From the NCBI GenBank assembly GCA_034008185.1, contig CM067082.1, positions 129,705,988-129,769,987 of the forward strand: DNA of 64,000 nucleotides, in the 5' to 3' direction. How positions within the stretch are numbered: the stretch's first letter is position 1; the number at the start of each line of letters is the position of its first letter. Made by a program: the position numbers and the translations under genes. This document shows, piece after piece, positions 49,874 to 61,100 of the stretch. This DNA comes from Gorsachius magnificus. Lineage: Eukaryota; Chordata; Aves; Pelecaniformes; Ardeidae. The notes below the pieces were generated by a model. That model ran no database searches. It saw nothing but the letters and a program-made list of their open reading frames with translations, and was not told the DNA's origin.

Positions 49874-52705
49874 TTGCCCTGAAAGCTTCTTGTTTGGACT
49901 TCACTTTAAAGACACATAAAAGCAATGGAAGTACTGCTTGTGTTCCTTCTTCCCCCAGGTCTACTATTTAGTGCTGTGACATTTATTCAGGAAACAGACT
50001 TGAGCTTCAGCCTCTCTCAGACCAGCATATAAGACATTAATCGAGAAGAACCAAAACCAAGTCTCTATACAATACTTTCCCAAGTTTTCTGGCTTAGGAA
50101 ATTGTTAGAAATTTAAAGATATTATCTATTTTGCAAAAGATGTTACCAAGCTCATGAAAAAAGAAAGCTGCAAATTGAGATAGCAACATGATCCCAGTAG
50201 TTTAGAATTCATCAGGGACATTGAACCTAAAAGCTTTAGAACCTGATCTGAATAAGGGAAACATGGATCTGGCATATCCCTGCTAGTGCTGGCTCTTCTG
50301 AAATGATGAATGTTTCTTGAGATCTGGTCATAAATTCTCTTCGTGAGAAGGTATTTCTTTACAAAATCTTCATTGAATGAACATGACCCAGAAAGAACTT
50401 CATTTGCATTTAAAATGATTCCATAAAAAAAATTTCCAGACAGCTTTAAATTTGAGTTCATGCACACACACATGTGCAGTGCGCACAAACAAAAAATGAT
50501 GACCCATGTGCTGAGGCAGGTTGCTTGCCCTGAAATATTTTCACTGTGCATTTAAGAGATAATGGCATATGTCTGCAATGTCATTTCTTATGATAGCCTT
50601 TACTTATATCTGTAAAATACTGTGCCATCATTGGGTTTGGTAAGTCTTCCTGTTCATCTCAAATTCTCAGATAAATAGCTGCATAGGCTAAGAACTTAAA
50701 GATGTGCTTCATTACACAAAAATGGGTATTCATCACAGTAAAAATTATGGATTATTAAAATCTGCCAATGTTAGATATAGCTAGTAAAAAATAAAGCAAA
50801 TAAAAAAAGTAAAATTAAGATAATAGATCAGAAAAGCTTACATTAAAAAGAAGGACTAAGAATCAATCATTCAAGTGTAAAAGTGATTGTGTAATTCCAG
50901 ATCATGGCAATAACAACAAAAACTGGATTTATTGATTAATTGATAATTAATAACAACATGTTACTAATATATTGATGCAAATTAAATGCACAAAATGCAT
51001 GATGTGACATCCTGCAGACTGAGATATTGATGTCTCAATGACGGTCCATGATAACCTCTGCATCCTAGACTTTCTGGGAACAGAGCTTTCTGACTCCTCT
51101 GCAGTTTATCTCTGCACGCTTACACACATTCAAGCAAAACCACAGTGAGACTTTCAGTGATTGGGTGATACCTACAAAGCTGCAAAATTAGCCAGGTAAA
51201 ACAAGGGCCTGAATCTAGCTTTCTCTCAAGTGAGCATTGGGATACCAGCTATCCTAAGGTATCTCATACCTTCATAGGGAAATATGTTATTAAAATTATA
51301 TTTTTCCATTAAAAATCTTTTGCCTAATAAAACATAATGTCTGGCCCTACTAATTACTACTAACATAACAATTTAATGATGAACAAAACCCCCAGAATAA
51401 TAGAAATGAATGAAGTATCTTGTACTACTCATTCTAATTACAGAAACAACAAATGTTTTAAACACAATTAAAATTTTCTTAAGAAAAAAATAATCTCTCT
51501 TACAAGATATATTGTCTTTTTTACTTGGTTAATGAAAGAAATTGCTCTTGTTCATCTGCTGTCTACATCCTATTTACATCATTTCTCCTGATTAATTACA
51601 TGTAAGATCCCTTCCATACTAAAATTTTGCCTTCCTATGAGGCAATGAAATTGCTCTTTTTTTTTTTTTACACAATATAGAGGTGACTGCTTTGTAGCCT
51701 GAAGATACATGGAAGCGGAATGATTTCAGTCTGCTGTTTGGGGAGACACCTAAAAAGGTCATCATGAGTGATGGGTCTGGAAGCTGAACTTACTACCTAG
51801 CTTTGATATTTTTTTTCTGAAAAAGAGAAAACAGCTGTCAATTTCTATGGTTCCTGCAACTGAGTGAGTCAGGAGCACTGCTCAAGAGAAAAAGCATGGG
51901 ACAAGTCAGAAGTCCAAGCCAGTACAGAACTTCATTCCTCATGAAGATGACTTGAAGTCTTTGAAACTCTTTTTGGGATTATTGTAGACCTAGGATAATC
52001 CAGCATATATGGAAAGCTGATTAATATCTTATATGGGAAGAAGAAATTATATCAGACTAGCATAGCAGGAAAGGATCTCATCACAAATTTTTTTCATTTT
52101 ACACAGTATTTCTATCTAAGTAGTTTGGAATAATTCAGCTCTCTGTGTACACTGTAATATACCGTGCCTGTGACACAAAAGTGTATTTTCAAACATCCTC
52201 AGAAGACTTTTGTAGCAATTTATGTTAAGATTTTTCTTTTTCTTTCTTGCAGTATGCGAAGTAAGTGCTCTCTACTTCTCACATTTTTCATTAATTAGCT
52301 GGCTGATGGGCTATGGCCAGTTCCACAGCTCACTGAGCAGCCTAATATTAATATCATGTAGCTTTGTCACTTTACCCAAATGCTATATAGCTTCTACTGT
52401 ATAAATAAACAGCAGCTCAGTAATGAAAAAGTCTCTAGGTCTTTTTGCCAGTGGGTTTTTGTGGGGAGGGAGGGGATTAGGGATGTTTTATGTGTGCTAA
52501 AGACAGAGGAATAAAAAAAAATAAAGAAAAAGATGGACTGGTGAGTCCTATATGTGACAGCAGTCTTGCAATCAAGCAAATAGAATCAAACAGCTGGATT
52601 AGAAACCTTTGTAGCTTACATGGCCAGGAAAATACCGGTGAAAATATGAAGAAAGTTTTTATATTATGGGGAAGATTTCTGGAAAAAATGTGAACGAAGT
52701 TGTAG

Positions 52706-53199
52706 TTGATGTTCAGTTTTGAGTCACTCTTTGCAAGACAGATACTGACAAACCAGAGCAAGTATAATGAAGAGAACAAGCAAGATGACTGGGGGCTGGA
52801 CCACATAACATATGGGCAGAGACTAAGTGAGCTGCATTTGTTTAGCCAGAAGAAGAAAAGGCTAAAGGGGGCAATCTAATTGCAGTCTTCAAGTATTTCA
52901 TGGGAGGTTACAGAAAAAATGGAGCCAGACTCTTCACAGCTACTCAGTGAAGGGATTAGAGGCAATGGGCACAAGAGGTAAATTCTGATTTCATAGAAGA
53001 AAAAAAAAAAAGGCATAAAGAGAGCTGCCTGGACAGGCTGTGGAGTCTTCACCTTTGGAAATATTCAAAACCCAAATGGAAAAGGTCCTGAGCATGTGAT
53101 ATAGCTTTGAAGCTAGCCTTGCTTTAAACAGAAGGTCTTCTAGGGTCTAGATGAATTCCAGAGGTCTCTTCTTGCATAAATTATTCTATGATTCTATAA
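52706..53199 (+). mobile_element. CR1 LINE 3' fragment, sense orientation
   Basis: The CR1 ORF2 3' region can be followed in order: GTTCAGTTTTGAG, GACTGGGGGCTGGACCACAT, TTTAGCCAGAAGAAGAAAAG, AGGCAATGGGCACAAG, TGGAGTCTTCACC and CCAGAGGTCTC. It closes with TTATTCTATGATTCTAT, the octamer tail. Frames are disrupted, and an internal A-run (about 53000-53011) has expanded, so it is an old copy without coding capacity. It is the longer of the two CR1 copies in plus orientation. Confidence 0.88.
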
Positions 53200-55001
53200 A
53201 ATAAGAGAGAGGTAGTTCTTTGGATTTGAGGGGGTTTTATCTTTTTTTTTTTTTTTTCTTAAAAATAACTGATCACACACAGTCTGAGAAAATCCTCATT
53301 TTAAGTTTGAGAAAGAATGAAAAAAAAAAAGGTATCAATTTCCCTTGGGATGACCAGTTTTGTGGGGCTGTGTTTGTATGAGGTCATAACTTGCATTTGA
53401 GCTTATATGGCTTTGAACTTCCTGAACTTGTGGGAAAGAAGCACCTGGTGAGCAGCCTGTGTCTGAGTAGCTTTGACTGAGCCCACAGGGACCATCTATA
53501 TTTCCTGACTGAAGTTTAATGAAACAATACTTTGCCGCTAATAGGACCATTGAGTTTGAATGGCTCTGTTCAGGATCTGGGGTTGCTGGAACTGTAATAT
53601 GGAAATTCCCCGGTGGAAAATTGGAAGTGGGAAGAGACTCCATTATCTGCTTGGAAAGCTCAAAAGACCATGATACAATAGTCAGTGGAGACACCTGGAA
53701 GGGTTTCTGGTCTAAAGTACAAAGCATAGAGAGTTGAGACCAGTGTTCATATGGGTGATGAGAACACTGAGACTGTAATCACCAGTTTTTCCCCAGCCTG
53801 TAACTTCTTTCAGGAATAAAGTGTAATTCTGTGTTTCTTTATTTCACAGTCAATTTCTTCAGAATGGTCTTGTCTGAAGGGAACATGCTAAGCCAATGGA
53901 ACTTTGGAACTATTACAGATCTTGACAGCCCACTGCTCTAAAGGGTGTAGATACATTACACACACATACACACACAGAGACAGACATACATTTACACACA
54001 TATAAGTAGTATGTATTTAGTGTGTGCATATTAGTATATATATATACATGTATATAGTGGACTATGCTGAAAAGACTGAGATGTAGGAGCAATCCTCAGC
54101 ACATTACTGGCCACAGATGTTACAGAAGCACACTGTCCCATCCTTCGACAGACTAATTGCAGGATAATTTTTGTTCAGAAAGCATGGTTAGACTCAGACA
54201 CGCTTCCCAGACAACTACCAGAGCTCTCACCTGCTGTAATTATTTATTATGAGGAGAAAGTCCATAGTGAATAGCAAGGCAGTGAAACTTCTTTCCCAGT
54301 AATAAACCAATATACTTATCAGCTAAAGTTTTGTCATATTATTTTTTATTTGTGACTAGATAGATCACACTGATCAAGTTTTCTTCAATTCACCCACTCT
54401 TCTGCATATTTTTTTCCTTATTTCTGAAGTTTGGCCAGTACAATTCATCATATGTTTCTGTATTTCATTCTCAAATCATGAGTTTGCAGATCACAACCAT
54501 GGGATGTACCTACATACGTAAAACCCATGGAGTGGACTTAGCCAGAATTTTGTGTTGCATCTATAAAGAAGAAGAGGGACATTCTTAATCACTCTGAAGG
54601 ATATATACACACGGATATCAAGATTTCAATAATAAAAAAGGAAGTTTCAATGAACCAAGGAAATCAGTGAATATTGGAATTAGTGAAGACTTAATCCCTG
54701 CAGGTCAAGAAAATATTAAATGCACAATTTAAAAAATTCAGAAACTACTTGAAGAGGCAGTGCCCATTATTTAAAGACATTTTATCTTGAAATAGTTCCA
54801 GACTGCACAGCAGCCTACAAAGATCACTTCACTAATTCAGAGTTTGTTTACAGGGTCTTCTGCATAGTTGTTTTCTCAAAAGTTACTGTGAAGGTCAGTG
54901 TAAGGTCTTTGACACAAATTGGTGAATATTTTGCTCATGTTTACTGTTTCTCATGCAAAATGAGCCAATGCACAAGTTAAACCAGGAGATAATAACAGAG
55001 A
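53200..55001. other. Unique DNA with microsatellites
   Basis: Contains a 16-base T-run at 53242-53257 and the CA/TA microsatellite at 53951-54056. The 53335-53727 minus-strand frame (130 codons) has no recognisable domain. No gene supported. Confidence 0.5.
53951..54056 (+). repeat. Compound CA/TA microsatellite
   Basis: Imperfect ACACAC and ACATAC runs, with an AGAGACAGAC interruption, grade into TATATATATA and ATGTATATAG. A compound dinucleotide tract, likely to vary in length between individuals. Confidence 0.75.
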
Positions 55002-55180
55002 CTATCACAGAATCACAGAAGGGCAAGGGTTGGAAGGGACCTTGGGAGATCATCTAGTCCAACCCTCCTGCTAAAGCAGGTTCACCCAGAGCAGGTTCAC
55101 AGGACATTGTCCAGGCAGGTTTTGAATATCTCCAAAGAAGAAGACTCCACAACCCCTCTGGGCAGCCTGTTCCAGTGCTA
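55002..55180 (-). mobile_element. CR1 LINE 3'-end fragment
   Basis: CACAGAATCACAGAAGG (tail octamers with CACAGAAT in place of CATAGAAT) is followed by GGTTGGAAGGGACC, GATCATCTAGTCCAACCC, TTTTGAATATCTCCAAAG and CCTCTGGGCAGCCTGTTCC. This is the reverse complement of a CR1 3' end of a subfamily different from the other copies in the window, judged by its CACAGAAT octamer and CCTTGGGAG block. The copy is truncated after GTTCCAGTGC. Confidence 0.92.
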
Positions 55181-58100
55181 TGTCCATTTCTAAACTGATT
55201 TCAGAATGTGATCCACTCTGGGGTTCATTGTTATAACTGAGAGAGAGGCATGGGCGTTGCTCACCAGGACTGCCACCTCCTATTTTAATGAAACAAGGGA
55301 AACTGGTGTGCAATAGCATGCCCAGATCACAGCACAGTCTGAAATTATTTTGCAACCCGGCACGAAGTTTAAGTTGGAACACATTCCTTATATAGACCTG
55401 TGTAAACATGAGACTAGGAAAGGAATTCCTATCTCCCATTTTCCTGTCAAAATGCAAGGAACTGACTATTTCTCTGAGTTGTAGTTTGCAAAAAAGTTCT
55501 GTGTCTCTCTGAAGATTTTGGACAAAAAAAAGCATTTAGAAGATTTTTGAGTAGGACACTGGGACAATCCTTGGTAATCTGAGATTTTTCTGGCCAAAAT
55601 GGACATCTGATTACTTTCTACCAAATTTTTCTAACCCCAGACATCATATTGTAGCAATGAACTTGCTTAACAACTTGTTTCATGATGGTAAATGTAACTT
55701 TCTAATGATATATGGAATGTCCCTTACCCCCACCCTCTTCAGCAAGAGAACAATCTGAAAAATATCACCACTACTTGGAATAGTCTAAGAGTGGTAAGCA
55801 GAAGGGGGAGAAACTCTTTCCTCATAGCACAATATGCACCAGCCAGTCTGGCCTTGAACTACCACACCATCTTTTTCAGTTTTACTCTGATGTGTGTATT
55901 ATAAATTTATTGGTCGTACACCAACACAAAGTGGAACAGCTCTCCATATCTATGGTATATCTGATGATGCTATGTCAGCTAATTTGTTGATATAGACTCT
56001 ACACTGATGACGTTGAAATGACTGCATAGTAAAGTGTGAATACTGCCTTTAAATTAGTTTTTCTTGTGACCTCTTTTCTTCACTCTCAGCATTTGGTGGT
56101 TCTTACCCTATAACCATTACATTGTTTTTTTCTTACTCATGGTTACATTTAGTGAGTGTTGCATAGATTTTCTTTTGGTTTTGGTGGTATAAATGATAAA
56201 GTGTTATCATTCTTTCCACACTAATGAAATGGCACAGGAGTTGTGAACTACAATCATAGCTGACTTAATTAAGAAAAGCCAAACAAGGTGGGGAAAGGAC
56301 AGGAAGGCTATGCTGGAACTATCCAAGTCTGATGTTTCATTCCAGGTTCCTTCATCTGGAGAGTTTATGCAATGACTCTGCAGGAGTGGACCAGATTGGA
56401 TTAGTGATACAGTAAAGTAAGCAGTGAAACTTAACCAGAGAAGTGCTATCACAAAGATGATTTTATGACACCCTATTAAGCAGAGCAAGATGGTGTAAAA
56501 CTCATATCACAGTTTCTTAACCTAGCGTACGATATCATTAACTTAGATGGAGAAACTGTTCTGATTTTAAAGAGTTTTGAATGCATGAAGTTATAGCTAT
56601 AAAGTAATCTAAGAATAAAGAAGGAAACAAATTGTTATTAGGGACCTCTGTTACATGTGAGAAATAGTAGAGAAAGTAGTAAAAAAATGCCCTGAGTGTC
56701 TAGTCACAGAGATAAGCTCAGAGCAGCAGAAGCAGGAATAGGTTTGGAGTATGACTACACATGTGTGGAAGAGTGTGCCTGAGCTGCCTGAGCTGCCATT
56801 TGGCTGCCAGCCTCTCTGAAGTACCAATAGCAGAACAAGCTTCAAGTCCACTGTTAGTTCTGATAGGAAGTCTGAAGGAGAAAACTGGTGGCGGCCATGT
56901 GAGATATCCAGTGGAGCAGCAGAGAGCACAGGTTGAGAAATCAGCATCAACTCACAAAGTTCCTTTAGACTGAGCTGAAGTTAAAAAGAAGAAATGGAGC
57001 TCTGGCTCACTTTTTGAGAAGAGCTAACCTTGGGCCATGAGAATGAGCCGGGTGAGTTTTGGTAGATGAGGAGCAGCTCTTCCCACTCTTCCTCCCTTTT
57101 AAGCTCAGTCACAAAGGTGACTTACTGATTTTAGGGGGTATAATACCACTTAGCAAAAGACGTGTAAGTATTGATGTTTATTGGACTCCCACTTCATCAC
57201 AAAAATGGCATTTTCGGAATTGTCTTGAGATGTCTACTCTCAGAATCAAGACATTCAGAAACAGCATAAATAAAATGAAGCTATCTCAAATTATTATCAG
57301 GAGAGCATTTTTAACTAGATAGATTTTATAGGGATGAGTTTGTTCATTGGTGACTCCTCTGTCATTTCTTTTCAGGGTAGATACCATTTCTTCTATATAC
57401 CTTGTTGTCTAATACCCTAGCAGAGCAAACATAGAGTACTTAGCAATACTATGTTACAATTAACTTGCAATTATTAAAACAACTGATTTGTCTCTGATGT
57501 GAATGTTCCTAGGGAAGAAATTGTAATCAAGCAGCACCATATGGACAACAGAGATTTGGATCAAACAGAAAAGAGAGAGTGACTAACAAGAAGTGATGAA
57601 TGTAAGTTATTGTTATGATGGAAAGTGGATACAAATTTACTCCTGTGTCTAAAGATGCTGAAGCTGGGGAATGTTCAGTACAAAAATTTTAATTACTAAC
57701 ACAGAAAGAATAACAGGACTCACATTTCTCTCAACTTTTGCAAACACAGGTCAAAGGCAGTAACATTTCTACCTTTTACATCTTGGAGTTCTAATTTTTG
57801 TTCTATAAGGGATCAGTACTGGTTTTAGAACTTATTACAAAACACTAGACATTGAAAATCTAGTAGTGAAATCAGCAGCAAGAAAAAAGGTAGCTTGTTG
57901 CTTAGTTATAATAAACAAAAATGCATTCTGATTATGTTATAGGATGTGATGCAGCCTTAGGGCAGCTGCCAATCAAGTAATGTTTTATGTCTCTTAGTTC
58001 TTTGTTATTAAAAACAATCAAGGTTGCCATGGAAACTGCAATTTTATCACATGGTACTTTTGCAGCCTTTCAGCTACAGAACATGCTATTAAAGAAATAT

Positions 58101-61100
58101 TTCTGAGTGCTATGTACTTCTCTATTTCTTAATATTTTAAATGAAAATATTTTTAACTCACAGTCAAACTGTGCCTATTAGGCATGTTTTAGTTTTGCTT
58201 TTAGAAATACCAAATAAAGACTGTATTAATGAACATATAAGACCCTATTCACCCCTGAAATCTTCCACTGTAGAAAATAAAATGGAAAAAACCCTCACCC
58301 TTTACAGTTGTGACAAAAATACAACTATTTTTATTCACAACATGTAAAATTATTGCATTTTAAGTATATTTATGCTTTGTCTTCCATGTCATTCACCTCC
58401 AACTAGATCGAAAATAGTTTAAATTATGATTTTTATGATTATATTTTTAAAAAGAATGCTAAATGTTTTATTCAAATTCATTATTACTATGCATTTAATT
58501 TGTCTTTGTGGTATTATCTTTTCAGGCATATGAAAGCAAAAGGAGTTTTGTTCTTTGGATTAATGTTTGGGAAAATCATTGCTGTTCTTGAAAACAAGAA
58601 TGTGTATTTACAAATATATGAAGCGTAGTTACAGCTTGATTCTTTCAGGTACAAAAAGCATATATAAAGGTATATAAACCACATAAATGTCAGGGGTTTA
58701 CAGTTATTTGGCAGAATGAGTAACCCAGCCAAAATCTAAAGTGCTACTCCAGCTGGGATGAACACTCTTAAGAAGACAACACCCATCACAAGAAAGTACT
58801 AACCTGTTCCACAAAGGCAACAGCAGAATTTCTCCTAGTCAGATGATGCTCATATTTTGTCACGGAAGTCTATCAGAGTCAATGTTAACACCAAGGGAAG
58901 AAATTAAGTTTATAAGCACAAGTTTATAAATCTGGATGTGGTAATTTTTATGGAATAGATTGCTCATCTAGTTTATGAAAGAGAAAATAATGATTTTTTT
59001 TTTACTTTAGAACTAGTGAGTTTACTAATTTGTTGAAGGAGTGAGCAGGAACTTCCGTGAATTTAACTCTCAGGTTCTTCCAACCACAAGAAAGCAAAGA
59101 AACAAAAATAGCATGATTAAGCAGGTGTGCTGAGCACGTAGAGATAAGCTATGAAAGGAAAGAACATTTAAAGAGGCACTAACACAATAAATATATTAAA
59201 AGCAAATTCTGGCCAAATTTTGCAATTCCATACTTTTTAAATTTGCAGGCATCTTGCCACTTTTCCCTCCATGGAACTTACATTCTTGTTATCCACCATA
59301 CTGTACATAATAATTTGTCCCATAGGACAGCATAGTCTTCTCATAAACACATCATTTATATTTCAGTAGGAATGACATTTACTTCAAGTACAGTTCTACT
59401 TTTATTATTAGCAATAGTTATTTATTGGATGCCAGTATTAAATAAAGGGCTGTAAAAATGCATAATGTTAGTGATTCTATTTGAGCCAATGTTTTAAGTG
59501 CTTGCTTTTATTTGTATACATAGCACTTGTGGTGACTGAATAGTGATAAAGAGCAATAAACTATACACTCAAATTAACACCTACAGTGTCATGGAGTGAG
59601 TGATCCTTTGGCATAGCTGAGAAATGCTGAGATGGACTAAACAGTCTGCCTTGTTCATCACAAAGGTGTTAGCCACCTTAATATGTGCAGGAAACCACAC
59701 AGGATCACATCCTTCTTTCCTCTTAAAGTCAGGGTTGCTAAAGATCAGATGAAGCAGGTTCAGAGCAAGTCCTCATTTCTAAATTGTTAATTACAAGGCA
59801 GACAGGGCCTATATAAGTTAGTGAAACCATGTTTTTGCATAAATATGCTTCAGCTGGTTCACTGCACCATTCTCTATGACACTGCAAAATCATGTATCCC
59901 ACTTTGCATATCCCCTGCTGTCAGGCCTAAAGAAGACTGAAACCCACATGCAGCTGTTAATCCATATGTTCTTCATGGGGATCCCAGGTAGGGCTGGTGC
60001 TAACTTTCCCCATCCTCGCTTGCTCAGGAGGCCCAGAGCATTGCAAAGAGGCAGTCCTAACCGAGTCCAACAGAAATATTTTTCATGGTACTCTGACTGC
60101 TGATTATTTTTATAAACTAGTCTAGCTAGCTTTTGACGGTTTCTCATTTACTGCGTAGGTTATAATCTGGTCCCTAACAACAGATGAGTACCCTTCCTGA
60201 GGTCTGCTGCTCACTGGCTTGTGGTGCGTGCTGAACAGCGCCTGGCGCAGCTCCCTGCAACAGCACTGCCCTGCTGCAGTTATGGGCAATGCAATCAGAC
60301 AAGAAAATTCAGCTTATTTTCCAAAGCACTGTCTTCCTCTCTTATGCCTCACCTCCACACTTACTTAATAGACTTCTCCTCCATCTTTATGCTGGGCAGC
60401 TTTTTTACTAACATTGCATGGATATTGTTCAAATGGGTTCACCAAGTAGTTTTCATGGGGCTACCTTTGCTCCCTTCGCTGACACCTTTTCTACAAGAGC
60501 AGCAGACTGCATTGCTGCAGCTACTGCTTGAATCTGAGAAACAATTTCACAGTGAGGATTTGCTTCTTTTTCTCCACAGGCTGCTTGACAGTGATGCATG
60601 AGGAAGCTACTGTGAACAAGTGTTGGCCTCCTCCCTCTCCCTACTGACACAGCTATTACTTCTAGCTTTGTCACAGCTTATAGAAGATCACTCCAGAGCT
60701 GAGGATTTTTCTTTGGTGACTGCTGTTTCTCTCTGATACCCTGTTCTAAGTGGAATCATTGAACCCTACTTTCCTTGGTAGCACCATGCCTTTCTTTCAA
60801 TTTTCTTGTAAATAACCATTTCATCTTCTGCTTGGATAGTTACCATACATGAGGTCTAAATAAGGAGAAATGGAGGAAAAGCAGAAACACAAGCATATTA
60901 CCTTCACAACAAGAGAACAGCGTGTTCTTCAGATGTTTTTCCTGTCTTATGACAAGTAACATTCTGCTTTAACATGTAGCTAAGCAGGATATAGTATTTT
61001 AGTCTGATGAAAATAGTAATCATGAAGTCTTTGTGGGAGTGTGGGTAAAGATATCTGAGGTTACATTTGTTCTTCATTTAAAGGTAACACTGAGCCAGTA

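Larger units (their letters stand above)
37906..52705. other. Long unique AT-rich region, no gene
   Basis: About 14.8 kb without a recognisable gene or repeat family. Items seen: T-run at 38390-38401, (AAAC)n tract at 41933-41963, a perfect 8-bp inverted repeat CTCCTGTT/AACAGGAG around a 3-base loop at 41450-41468, a SOX-like site pair at 45455-45472, a 15-bp tandem duplication at 49844-49873, and several polypyrimidine-AG sites (for example ending near 47717 and 49959). Frames up to 141 codons (50126-50551, minus) show no domain and lie in AT-rich DNA. It could be an intron or a gene desert. Confidence 0.5.

Noticed and set aside
50126..50551. 141-codon minus-strand frame beginning MHSENISG
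   Set aside because: Longest frame outside repeats, but no recognisable domain, no splice or promoter context, and AT-rich; expected by chance at this scale.
53951..54056. CRISPR-like or satellite array
   Set aside because: It is a compound dinucleotide microsatellite with no conserved repeat-spacer structure; the window is eukaryotic.
55071..55535. 154-codon minus-strand frame
   Set aside because: Its 3' part is CR1 tail and the rest is unique AT-rich DNA; no domain is visible.
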